Origin: Prunus persica
Taxonomy: Eukaryota; Streptophyta; Magnoliopsida; Rosales; Rosaceae
DNA: 64,000 nt
Direction of reading: 5' to 3'
Assembly (NCBI RefSeq): GCF_000346465.2
Contig: NC_034015.1
Span: forward strand, 17,097,510-17,161,509
Within the stretch, counting starts at the first letter, position 1, and each line of letters starts with the position of its first letter. Of the stretch, positions 27,633-38,440 are shown in pieces. The position numbers and the translations under genes were made by a program. The notes beneath the pieces were generated by a model that saw only the letters and a program-made list of their open reading frames with translations, was not told where the DNA came from and did not search any database.

Positions 27633-28233
27633 TTAAGGGCATTTTCGGGTTTGATTGCGGGTGGTGAGGCTAGCATAGCAAGGACAAGCCTCATAGTTGC
27701 CAGCAGTGCCTGGAGGAACACAGCTACACTTGTCACAGCAACTCCCACAAGCCCTTTTGCACAGACGAGGCCTTGATGATAATTTGCACCTTCCTTCACA
27801 TGCCACTCCGCAATCTGCACGATTATTTTCATCATTTGCATAATAACATATATTAATTTCGTATAAATTAATATACATATTTACGTTATTATCGTACGAA
27901 CGTCACGTATTTTTTATTACCTTCTATACAGACGTTCGCATAGAAGAAGAATTTATATACAGATTTTCTGTTATGTATTATCAAATCGTAATATACATAC
28001 CTAGGGTGGGCGGGGGTAGGGGGCTCGGTGCTCCATTGTTGTTCATCTGAAAATAGTGTAAAGCACAAAAGTTAAAAAAAAACTTGAACCCAAAAAAAAA
28101 GAAAAAAAAAAAGAAAAGGAGACATGGATATTACCATGTGGGACTGATGAGCTGCTTCAGTGAGATATTGGAGAACCAGAAAAGAGAAAACAAGGGAAGC
28201 CATCATCAGGGTTAATCTTGATGACAAGGCCAT
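27633..28233 (-). CDS. GASA/snakin family secreted cysteine-rich peptide
   Basis: Gibberellin-regulated GASA peptide, exported to the apoplast; family members act in growth, hormone and redox responses or as antimicrobials. Three exons on the minus strand (28233-28135, 28046-28001, 27814-27633) give 108 residues. Residues 1 to about 27 form a signal peptide with core LTLMMASLVFSFLVLQYL. A short Pro-rich spacer encoded by the 46-nt second exon follows. The C-terminal GASA domain has all 12 cysteines, from DCGVAC to the terminal KCP, including the signature SCCDKCSCVPPGT. Length and exon layout are usual for the family. Exon 3 is open upstream through the intron, but signal and domain join only through the spliced form. 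Which of the ~15 GASA paralogues it matches cannot be decided by eye. Confidence 0.93.
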
Positions 28234-28330
28234 ATTAATTATATTTATATAGAAAATAGCTATAGCTATAGCAGCTAGTAGAGAGAGAAGATAATTGGGA
28301 TGTTGTGAAATGAGAGAGAGATCGGAGTGA

Positions 28331-28340
28331 GTATTTATAG
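28331..28340 (-). promoter_or_regulatory. TATA box of the GASA gene
   Basis: The minus strand reads CTATAAATAC about 100 bases upstream of the ATG. A GA-rich stretch between it and the ATG (28293-28322) is probably 5' UTR. Confidence 0.65.
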
Positions 28341-28838
28341 AGAGATTGATCAGAAAAGAGGGGGCGGGGTGGTGCATGGAGTGGCAGTAGGGCGCATGCC
28401 TGTCTCCCTAATAATATATTGCCACTAGACCATTATATTATTTTATTTTATTTATGCTAATTTTCAGTCCAAAGGGGTCTCAGCCGAAGTCAAACTGCCA
28501 GACTGCTCCCAACTCATCATATTCAAGATTAGGGGAGAGAGAGAAAGAGAGAGAGAGAGATGTGTATGGATTATGATTGGCAATATTGGAGAGGAGTGGT
28601 TAATATTATTGGAACACCGACAACTCATAACTTGTGAAGTTGACAAGAAAGGAAGAAGCTGAGAAGAAATGTTGTATTCAAAATGCATCGACAGACGGGT
28701 GGATAGTGATATCGACAGACGAGTGGAGCTGTTCTACAATTCAACTTTGTTTCCCAATCCCCGGTGCCAAAAGCAAATGAAACAATACTACTGTAATACT
28801 TTGTATATATAAGCTAGCTCCTCACACAGCACTTGAAG
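28341..28838. other. GASA upstream region
   Basis: Contains a GA/AG microsatellite (28534-28560) and a small direct repeat of CGACAGACG.GTGGA around 28689-28725. No gene seen. Confidence 0.5.
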
Positions 28839-28984
28839 TCGTTGCTGCTTATATAATTTAAATCCGTAAACTCGTAAGTTTGTAACTCAAGTGATTAACA
28901 ACATTTACGCTTTTCCTTAATGAAATCATTGCTGCTTCTATAATTTAAACCGATAAACTCCTAAGTTTGTAACTCAAATGATTG
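28839..28984. repeat. Tandem duplication, about 84-bp spacing
   Basis: Two diverged copies of a segment (TTGCTGCTT.TATAATTTAAA ... AAGTTTGTAACTCAA.TGATT) start near 28843 and 28927. Non-coding. Confidence 0.7.
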
Positions 28985-30129
28985 TGGGTCAACTCACTCT
29001 ACAGAAATTTGATGTCGGCACTGTTTGACTTTGCTGTGTGAAACATATATGGGCCAGCCCACTATACTGATCTTTTCTGCTTTTCTGCTTTTCTGCTCTG
29101 TTATTGCTCATACATAGTGGGCCTCTTGTAAAAGCCCTGTTCTGTGGTGGAGAAAAGACACACAGGAAAGATGTGGCCAATTTTTGTTTGTCTGCTTTTA
29201 TTTTGAATACAAGAATATTAATCTAATCTAAATTATGAGAAGGGGACGTTCTAACTAACTTGAGTATGCCTAAATATAATATATATATATTTATATAATG
29301 GTCCTAGTGGCAATATATTTTAGTGTTTGCTTATTAGAGAGAGCATAATAAATTTATACCTCAAATTCATGTGTTGTTAGGTCTTTACCAACTTTATTTG
29401 AGAGTTTGAATAAATTATTCGCTACCTAAAAGAGCTTGTTACTCTAACAAACCCTTCAAACTTTATTGCTCACTCTTTAGACTATGTATACGTATTATAT
29501 TATTATTATCACACTCTAATTTTATTCTTTGATTTTTTAGATATCACATCAAAAGAGCTTTCCTTCTTTTTTTCTTTTTTTCTTTTTCTTTTTCTAATGA
29601 AAAAGTGACATGCGGATGCGGGGTCTATATTATGTGGTGCCGTTTTATCAGCAAATTTGTTATGGGTTGGTCTGGGTTGGGGCTAGCTAGAATTCTAGGT
29701 GGCACAGTGACTAAAATGAACCGTGGAATTTGAGTTTGCATTGTTTTGATATCTTGTTTATTATAGATTTAGGCCGAATTTTATCATGAAATATTATTTG
29801 TGATTTCTGAGTTCATCCCACCTGATAGCCAAAAACAACAAATTAGGAATTGAGCTGCTTGGTTGATTATTTGCTTTGAACCCTTTTATATAAGAAGAAC
29901 TCTTTAAGGGCTCGTTTAGTATATTGGATTATTTGCTTTGAACCCTTAAAATATATATATATAAAAAGGAAACATCGAACACTTTCTACTCCTCACCTAT
30001 CGTTCTTAAATAAAAAATAAAAAATTTATCCTCCAAAAAAAGTACTTTCTTCATTCAAAACAAAACAAAAAAAACCTCATGACTTCTTCTTTCTCTTAAA
30101 CTCTGATTTTCGGACCACCAAAAAGTAAG
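28985..30129. other. Intergenic between GASA gene and hAT relic
   Basis: AT-rich, with pyrimidine runs near 29565-29595. TTGGATTATTTGCTTTGAACCCTT-like segments recur near 29863 and 29925, so some local duplication occurred. No gene seen. Confidence 0.45.
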
Positions 30130-32711
30130 TTAGCAAATGAGGGATATAAAGATTGGATACATCTTAGTGGCTGACTTAAAGAGCATGAGACAAGTATTGA
30201 ACATATCAATCATATGAGCACTTGGATTGATTTTCGTATTATATTGCAAGAAAAAAAAAAACAATTGATGGAGTTGTTCAAAACCGAATCAAGAAAGAGA
30301 AAGAGCATTGGAGGAACTTATTAAAAATATTAATTTCAATTGTGAAATATCTCGGAAAATATAGTTTGGCTTTTCGTGCAAGTAATGAGAAGATCCACGA
30401 TATTAACAATAGAAATTGTAAAGGAGCCACTAGTATAGTGGTTTGGAATATTTACTCCCTCAAGCAAGGTTCGAGTCCTAGCATCCGTGTTTTGTGTGTA
30501 AGTTTAATATGTTATCGCCCCTTTCAATAGGAAAGGTCCTCAAAAAAAAATAAAAAAATAAAAAAATTTATAGGGCAAGTTGAAATAATTGCAGAGTGGG
30601 ATCCAGTTATGAAGAGCATGTTCGACGTATGGATGATAAAGAGACTCATTATCTTAGCTATAAGATTCAAAATGAATTGGTATATTTGTTAGCTTTTGAA
30701 CTCAAAAGTGCAATCATTAAAAAGATTTAAGAAACTAGATATTTTTCTATGATTCTTGATTGTACTCCAGATGCTAGCAACCAAGAACAAGCGAGTTTGA
30801 TAGTAAGATGTGTGGATGTTTCTACTAATCCAATAAAGGTTGAAGAATTTTTTTGAAATTTTGGATTGTGATTGATGCAACAGGACAAGGACATTTTGAA
30901 AAGTCGCAACTTGATATTGATAATGTGAAAGGACAAAGTTATGACAATGGATCAAATATGAGTGGGAAATACCAAGGTGTCCAAAGAAAACTTTTGGATG
31001 TAAATCCTAGAGCATTGTACACACCTTATGGTTGTCAAAGTCTTAACTTAACACTTTGTGATATTACAAACTCTTGTGGAAAAGCGAAAGGCTTTTTTGT
31101 AGTCAAACAACGTATTTATACATTGTTTGTTGATTCTACAAATCGGTGGAAGATGTTGAAAGATAATATTAAACACTTAACTCTGAAATCGTTGTCAGTT
31201 ACATGTTGGGAAAGTCGTATTGAAAGTGTAAGAGCAATAAGATTCCAAGCTCCATATTTAAGAGAAGCTTTACTTCAGCTAGCAGAAAGTGGCGGTGACT
31301 CCAAAATAACAAGTGAAGCTAATTCTTTGGCAACATATGAACTTGAAAATTTTGAGTTCTTATTGGGGATGGTTATTTGTTATGATATATTAGGTGCTGT
31401 CAATGTAGTTAGCAAAAACTTACAATCTGTAGATATGCTTATTGATGTTGCTATTGATAAAGTGAAAGGGTTGATTACTTTTTTTTGAAAAGCATAGAGA
31501 AAATGGGTTTACAAAAGCTATGTGTACTGCTAACGAAATTGCTACTAACATGGGAATTGACCCGGTGTTTCCTGAGAAGCGAAAAAGTTCGTAGAAAAAA
31601 ATATTTTGATGAGACTACTGGTGAGCCATCCCAATCAGTTCCTGAATCAAATGAAGAAATGTTTAGAATTGATTATTTCTTATATGTAGTGAATTAAGCT
31701 ATTGGTTCTTTACAAAGAAGATTTCAACAATATCAAGAGTATGATAATATTTTTGGGTTTTTGTTTACTTCAGAGAAGTTAAATTCATTGGATGACTGCG
31801 ATTTGAAGAATTATTGCAGTCATCTAGAAAGTATTTTGAAAAATGATAAGTTTTCTGATGTCGATGAGGAGGATTTATTTGTTGAGTTGAAAGTTTTACG
31901 GAGGGTTTTACTAAAAGAAAATATCACAGCTACTGCAATATTAAATTTCTTGAAAAGATTAAATTTTTTTCCAAATGCATTCATTGCATACAGATATCTA
32001 TTGACTATGAATGTTACTCTTGCATCTGCAGAAAAAAGTTTTTCAAAATTAAAATTATTAAAATCATACTTGCGATCAACTATGTCGCAAGAAATATTAA
32101 ACGGACTAGCTTTGATTTCAATTGAAAGTGAACTTCTAGAAAAAGTTGATTATGAACCTTTGATTGATGATTTCTCTTCTAAAAATTCAAGAAGATCAAT
32201 TTTCAGACATTAGGATTGTAATGGCTGTGTTTTTTTTTTTTTCTTTTGGGGAAAAAGCTCTTGTAATAGTTTTAATTCTTCAAATAAAGATAGCAAATAC
32301 AATGTGAATGATTTTTTGGTAGTCAGGTATGTTTTTGTTGTTGCTTTTGTATTTAATGCAATATAATCTAATTTGTTAATGACATATGTATGCAACTACT
32401 CTTTAATTTGTGATTGCCAAATTTTTTAATTAAACAAATTGCTTATTGGAGACAGAAAGGACCTTATAGGGGCACAAGGAGATTATTTTTGTACCAAACA
32501 TTTAACCTTATCAAATGAAAATATTTAAATTTTTATGAATTTGATTTCTAATTGTCATTACATATTTATTGATGGTGACTTTTAGTTATAAAAAAATTGT
32601 TTATGACATTAAGTTAGGACAAATTTTTATTTATAGTATTTTCGTATTAGATTATGTGAGGCTCCAATTTAAATTTCGCATGGAGCCCTTAAAATTTCAG
32701 AGACAACCCTG
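30130..32711 (+). pseudogene. Degenerate hAT transposase (ZMYM1-like, DUF4371 plus hAT dimerisation)
   Basis: Translation in pieces resembles zinc finger MYM-type protein 1-like hAT transposases: an N-terminal segment with LKEHETSIEHI (about 30170-30215), a DUF4371-like core with [17 protein letters not shown] (about 30739-30790), a middle part with TNRWKMLKDN (31138-31480), and a C-terminal hAT dimerisation region with LASAEKSFSKLKLLKSYLRS (31761-32213). Lesions are stops near 30728, 30855 and 31696, a frameshift at the T-run around 31480, and a SINE insertion at 30423. It is dead as a transposase. The right end at 32682-32711 reads GAGACAACCCTG at its tip, plausible for a hAT terminus; I could not find the matching left end. 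Confidence 0.85.
30423..30566 (+). mobile_element. tRNA-derived SINE inserted in the hAT relic
   Basis: Begins GGAGCCACTAGTATAGTGG, which holds a pol III A box (TAGTATAGTGG). It continues with a perfect B box GGTTCGAGTCC at about 30468-30478, a body, and an A-rich tail (30541-30566). It interrupts the transposase reading frame, which resumes at about 30567. A diverged sister copy lies at 40712. No obvious target-site duplication. Confidence 0.85.
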
Positions 32712-33200
32712 TTCGCAGGAAAAAAAAGTATCTCCTTACCAGTAAGAAGACAAGCAATATCCATCAAGTAATGACACTTTGGTGAGTCAAAGTGGGGTTC
32801 CGTCCAAGGAATGACAGTCAAAACAATAGCTTAAAAGGCAATGGAATAGCAATACTTACATGGAAATCCAGCTACCTATGATATTCAAAGAGAAAGCGCA
32901 CTCCTCTATTTATTCTCACAAGAAGAAGAGCTAGTGAAATGGACCATTTCTTCATGTTAGCAGAGGAAAGAAAAGAGGCCCACTGTGAGAAGAGAGAGTA
33001 ATTCAGTTGCTAACAAGCGCAGGTTTTTCGTTAAATGGTTGGTGACTGACTGGTGGGTGAGAAGTGGGACAAAACCAAAGTCATATATCATGATTCATCA
33101 TGACCACCATTGCAATATTATTGTATGTAACACAACAAAGTGGTGGGTAGGCACGTGCATGGCTAGCTCATACATACTATTACATACATAAGAGTCTTAT
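32712..33200. other. Intergenic, upstream of F3H
   Basis: No gene recognised. Ordinary single-copy-looking sequence. Confidence 0.45.
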
Positions 33201-33210
33201 GACAACACTA

Positions 33211-33229
33211 GTTAGGTGAAGATCACGTG
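33211..33229. promoter_or_regulatory. MYB AC-element next to G-box, upstream of F3H
   Basis: GTTAGGT at 33211-33217 is the reverse complement of the AC-III element ACCTAAC (R2R3-MYB site). Six bases on is a palindromic G-box CACGTG at 33224-33229 (bZIP/bHLH site). MYB element plus ACGT element is the light-responsive module known from flavonoid promoters such as chalcone synthase. The distance to the F3H ATG is about 880 bp, so it is distal. Confidence 0.45.
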
Positions 33230-34004
33230 ACGCGACTTCAGCCCACACAACCTGTTGCTTTTTCTCAATTCTAATTCTTCAATTAAATCTTCTTTTCATA
33301 TATTTTATTATATTTAGTTTAGTTTATCAAGTGGCGGTCAAATCTTCCCATCGGATTTTATGTTCTCTTGCTCCATTTTCCACTTTTGTCAGCTGAATGC
33401 TCAACCAATCTACTCCCAATGGTTTGATTGACCACACCAAAATCCCCTTTCCCTTGCTCCTCTGTGAACGGAACTTGCACATCTGCTGAAAAATTCTTGA
33501 GTTTACAGACGTATATAATTAAGATGTCGCCAAAAAAGTTTTACTCATAATTATTATTTATTATTAGAATGGCTCCCTTTATAATTTCCGTAAAAAACTC
33601 AATACAAAATTGGCTACACAGCCATCATTGCATTTAATATTTACCCCCAAGAAAGATTGTGACATTCTATTTCGGTCCAAGGCCTTGTATGGTTTGTACA
33701 AGTGACGCGATGCATGATTTTTAAAACAACTCCAAATCTCCATACATGGACGCATCAAATTACTTTATATACATATAATAAAATGAATTAATTTGTACAA
33801 AATTCTTCTGAAATTATGTACAATCTGTGTGCTTGAAACCTCCTAATAAAAAAATTAAAACAAAGAAAGCCAAAAGGGTTTGGTAGCTGTGCAGCTAATG
33901 AGACTGTAAGAGCTCACTCACGAGCCATGAGGTAGTTGGAGCGGTCCCCTTAATTTTAACACTTAAAAACTCAATTTTTATTTTTTTTGTCAATAAAAAC
34001 TCAA

Positions 34005-34013
34005 TATATAAAT
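34005..34013 (+). promoter_or_regulatory. Probable TATA box of F3H
   Basis: TATATAAAT about 95 bases before the ATG at 34106, in a region otherwise without an alternative TATA. It is followed by a CA-rich 5' leader. Confidence 0.55.
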
Positions 34014-34105
34014 CACACGCCCTAAACAACAATTTAAACATCAAATTCCTTTTCTCTCCAACACCAAAACCACACAAACAAACAGACCTAACACATTGAA
34101 CAAGC

Positions 34106-34538
34106 ATGGCTCCTGCTACTACTCTCACCTCCATAGCAGGGGAGAAAACCCTGCAACAAAAATTTGTCCGGGACGAAGATGAGCGCCCCAAGGTTGCCTA
34201 CAACAACTTCAGCAATGAAATCCCGATCATTTCGCTTGCCGGGATCGACGAGGTGGAAGGCCGCCGGGCTGATATTTGCAAGAAGATTGTGGAGGCTTGT
34301 GAGGATTGGGGTATTTTCCAGATTGTTGATCATGGAGTTGATACCAAGCTCATCTCGGAAATGACCGGTCTCGCCAGAGAGTTCTTCGCTCTGCCCTCGG
34401 AGGAGAAGCTTCGTTTTGACATGTCCGGCGGCAAAAAGGGTGGTTTCATCGTCTCCAGCCATTTACAGGTAACCCAAAATAGAATTCACGAATCACAACT
34501 CCGAGTCTCTTGCTTTGATTGATACCATAATAGAAAAA

Positions 34539-34578
<40 letters not shown>

Positions 34579-35934
34579 GGAAGATTAATTTTTATTTTAA
34601 ACACGTAGTTTATTACTGTTTTTGAAAACTTAAGCCATTGAATTATGATTTTAGGTTTTAATAAGATTTTTGAAAGCTGAAGCTGTTAGAACATGAACGG
34701 GTCATTGTTTTATATTGTAACACATTTGGACTATAATTTTAGGGAGAAGCTGTGCAAGATTGGCGCGAAATTGTGACATACTTCTCATACCCAATCCGGC
34801 ACCGGGACTATTCGAGGTGGCCGGACAAGCCGGAAGGATGGAGAGAGGTGACACAGAAGTACAGCGACGAGCTGATGGGGCTGGCATGCAAGCTTTTGGG
34901 GGTGTTATCAGAAGCCATGGGACTGGACACAGAGGCATTGACAAAGGCGTGTGTAGACATGGACCAAAAAGTTGTGGTCAATTTCTACCCAAAATGCCCC
35001 CAACCCGACCTCACCCTTGGCCTGAAGCGCCACACTGACCCAGGCACAATTACCCTTTTGCTCCAAGACCAGGTTGGTGGCCTCCAGGCTACCAGGGATG
35101 ATGGGAAGACGTGGATCACCGTTCAACCAGTGGAAGGAGCCTTCGTGGTCAATCTTGGGGACCATGGTCATGTGAGTATTTATGATTTACATTGTCACTT
35201 AAATCGAATTAATTATATTATACATAATTTACTGTCACATTATAATGTAGATATGAGTTACGTCAATTTGATCTACTTTTTCGTACGTTATCATGGTGGT
35301 AGGCAGTGGTCATTTTATTTATGTGAATAATGGTGATAGGGACCTATGTTTATATCTTCCTTATATTTAGTAGTTTGTTGAAATATTGATTATGAAACAA
35401 TGAAAATGACACGTGTACAATTGCGCGTGTTGTTGGGAGTCCAATGTAACATAAGAAAATGTATATTGTTTATTTTCGCACGCATATATAATTAGAAATC
35501 ACTCACATCCGCATAAACGAGTAACATTCTTTTATTAGTATTCATTTCTCTGAATTAATTTATAGCATTTATGGAAAATAAAATCACGGGTTTGAGTCAA
35601 TTTAATTGATTGGTTTTGTACACAATTGTAATGTGAGCAGTTTCTGAGCAATGGGAGGTTCAAGAATGCTGATCACCAAGCAGTTGTGAACTCAAACAGC
35701 AGCAGGCTGTCCATAGCCACATTCCAAAACCCAGCTCAAGAAGCTACAGTCTACCCACTGAGCATCAGAGAGGGAGAGAAGCCCATTCTAGAGGGGCCAA
35801 TCACCTACACAGAGATGTACAAGAAGAAGATGACCAAGGACCTTGAGCTTGCCAGGCTCAAAAAGCTGGCCAAGGAGCAACAATTGCAGGACTCGGAGAA
35901 GGAGGGCAAGCCAAAGGATGATATTTTTGCTTAG
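34106..35934 (+). CDS. F3H: Flavanone 3-hydroxylase (naringenin 2-oxoglutarate 3-dioxygenase)
   Basis: Cytosolic Fe(II)/2-oxoglutarate dioxygenase converting flavanones (naringenin, eriodictyol) to dihydroflavonols, the branch point to flavonols, anthocyanins and proanthocyanidins. Three exons, 34106-34468, 34743-35171 and 35641-35934, all phase 0, give 361 residues (usual length about 365). The N-terminal DIOX_N segment covers residues 36-150. The iron ligands H218 and D220 lie in KRHTDPG and H276 in NADHQAVVN. The 2-oxoglutarate-binding R286 and S288 lie in RLS. The intron positions suit F3H. The C-terminus ends DDIFA, a typical Rosaceae F3H ending as I remember it. The last codons and stop are part of a tandem duplication that continues into the 3' UTR. 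The first intron holds an AT microsatellite. I see no sign of inactivation. Confidence 0.97.
34544..34576. repeat. AT microsatellite in F3H intron 1
   Basis: A run of A (34533-34545) leads into about 14 AT units ending near 34576. Confidence 0.9.
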
Positions 35935-36123
35935 CCACCTCAGTTTCTCTCAAAGCTTGCTCTTGTTATGCTACTGGATACTTGTACCTTTGCCGTCTAG
36001 TTCTTCTATGTGCTTAGCCAGTGGATGATATTTTTGCTTAGCCACCTCAGTTTCTCTCAAGGCTTGCTCGTGTTATGCTACTGGATACTTGTACCTTTGC
36101 CTTCTAGTTCTTCTATGTGCTTA
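35916..36123 (+). repeat. 107-bp tandem duplication spanning the F3H stop codon and 3' UTR
   Basis: Copy 1 starts at 35916 and copy 2 at 36023, both with GGATGATATTTTTGCTTAG, which encodes the last residues and stop. Over the ~101 aligned bases I count three mismatches (near 35955, 35964 and 35995 against their partners). Copy 2 lies wholly in the 3' UTR or downstream and keeps a ghost stop codon. Confidence 0.95.
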
Positions 36124-36284
36124 TATATGCAATTTGCTTAATTTGTGTGTTTTGGGGCGTTGGAAAAGTTTGGTCAATTTGTGAGTCAATTTGTGAGTCA
36201 TATTTTATGTTAAATTAATAGAAAAATAATTTCTACTAAGCACATGCTCTATAAAATTATTAGAGCAGTGAGCTCGCTCCTTTA

Positions 36285-37332
36285 GGCCATCTCCAGTCAT
36301 AAGGCTAAATGTAGACCATAGCTAAAAATTTGGCCCTTCAAAATATTAATTTTTTTTAAAATAGTACAGGGCTAAATTTTTTCATCTCAAGCCATGCAGG
36401 GCTATATTTTTGGGTTCTTCTTATTTTATTATTTTGAGAAAAACTACGGTACAACACTCATACATTCCATGTATAACAAGATTTCTGATAAGATTTTGTG
36501 TCCACATGACACGTCTTATCCTGAATGAATCTTAATAATTTTTCGGGCTACGATTTTTGAGTGACACGTGTTGAATTTTTTATAATTTTTTCTTAAATAA
36601 CACAAATTGAAACATTTGAAACATTTGAAACATTTAAAAAGTATGTGTGAAAACATGAATTGAAAACATTTTAAACATTTTAAACATAATTGAAAACATT
36701 TTAAACATTTTAAACATGAATTGCAAATATTTTAAACATTTTAAAACATTTAAAACATGAATTGAAAACATTTTAAACATGTTAAACAAGAATTGAAAAC
36801 ATTTTAAACATTTTAAAACATTGAAAACATAATTTTTCGGGCTCCAACAGTCATGACTAGTAATTTTTTATAATTTTTTCTTAAATAACACGAATTGAAA
36901 ATATTTAAAAAGGTGACCACACTTTTTTTTTAAAATTTAAAAAAGGATGGGTTTCAATGGTCTGTGACCTCCAACGGTTATGACCATTAATTTTTTTTAT
37001 AAATTTTTCTTAAACAACATGAATTGAAAATATTTAAAAAGGCTTTTATATATATATATATATAGCTGACGTTATCGATGACGTAAGCACTTTTAATATT
37101 GGCTATTGGATATGCTCACACTTGATGATTTATCTTCTTCAAAAGCATATGCATGGGGTTCACAAAAAATTTAGCCTAGGCCAAAGTTGGGCTATGTGGC
37201 CCAGTTAGAGGGCTAAAGGGCCAAATGTGGCCCTCCAAATTTGACCACAATTTTGTTTAACTTATAATTGAACATAAATTTTGTATTATTTTAAGGCTAT
37301 ATTTGAAATATACCCCATAACTAGAGATGTTC
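36285..37332. mobile_element. Harbinger/Tourist-like non-autonomous element with internal minisatellite
   Basis: The left end GGCCATCTCCAGTCATAAGG and the reverse-complemented right end (GAACATCTCTAGTTATGGGG) are diverged inverted repeats flanked on both sides by TTA (36282-36284 and 37333-37335), the PIF/Harbinger target duplication. The interior (36597-36830) is a minisatellite of AATTGAAAACATTTTAAACA-type units. Segments with CGGGCT or CCAACGG and AATTTTTTATAATTTTTTCT recur three times (about 36542, 36838, 36970). No transposase frame. It starts 350 bp after the F3H stop. Confidence 0.6.
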
Positions 37333-37335
37333 TTA

Positions 37336-37475
37336 TACTAAGTTCGAACTCACCCCAACTACAAAGCCAACAGGCCCCATCATTAACTAATGCGGAGAAG
37401 ATGTAGTATAGTGATAATTAAATGAAGGTACTGGCGGATCAGGAACTTTTTTGTGATGGAAGGGTGGTGAGGTTT

Positions 37476-37511
<36 letters not shown>

Positions 37512-38273
37512 GTCATAGTGCATGGTGGGGTTTTGGCTTGGAGAGGAATAATGGTGATAATTTGGGTAGGGGTTTAGCGAAAGTTGGGGGACCACTTCAA
37601 TCAATAACTCAATTGATAATAAAATATCTTTATAATTTAAACAATATCAATGTCATTTATAAGTTATAGAAAGAATAGCATTACAATTAACTTATAATTA
37701 TTGCCGATGATGTTTTATATCATGAAAATGTTGCCTTATCAAAAAATTGAAATTGGCATTTGCTAAATAAGAAGGAAAAAAAAAAAAAAAACCATGATAC
37801 TTATTTTGAATTGCCGTTTGATCAAGAAGAAAAATAGAGCGGCACTACCAGACCTAAATTTGCAGGTTGGATGGCAATCTTTTATAAGAAGTTGGTTTTT
37901 TAATTATATATATATATATAATTTTAAATCTGTTTAAAAAAATTGAATAAAGCCTTTGCAGCCCACGAATTGCAACCCTTTTTAATCTGTTTATAATCAA
38001 TCCTTTTTTAAAAGCCTTTGCATTGCATACCTTGGGTTGGACTCGGATTAAAATGCTACTAACAAATCCAGCTTGTACTAGCTTGGAGCTGACTTATGGG
38101 TTGGACATGAGTCGTGACCCAATCACAGCCCATATAATCCATGTAAGGATTATAGCGGGAAAAACTCACACATAAAAACAGAAAAAACCAAACCAAAACA
38201 AAATAAAAAGACAAACATAACCCAGTAAGCTTCTTTATAGCAGGAAAATCTAGTTACCAAAGGTCTTTAAAAA
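37336..38273. other. Intergenic; GA microsatellite
   Basis: Holds a GA repeat at 37478-37508, a poly-A run near 37776 and a TA repeat near 37906-37920. The short open frames over the GA repeat are not credible genes. Confidence 0.6.
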
Positions 38274-38429
38274 ATTGCCAATGAGGGTTGGTTGAGTTGG
38301 TAAGGATCGTTCTCTTCGCTATTAAAGTCTAGATTCAAGTTCCGCTGCCGACAATCCCTCTTAGTGAGTAATCTGTAAAAACTAAAAAAAGAGCTAAGAT
38401 TCCCTAGATTTTTTATCATAAAAAACGAA
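38274..38429 (+). mobile_element. tRNA-derived SINE with 11-bp target-site duplication
   Basis: Flanked by a perfect direct repeat GTCTTTAAAAA (38263-38273 and 38430-38440). The head has a full A box TGGTTGAGTTGG and a degraded B box GATTCAAGTTCC about 30 bases on. It differs in sequence from the SINE at 30423, so it is a second family. Confidence 0.8.
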
Positions 38430-38440
38430 GTCTTTAAAAA

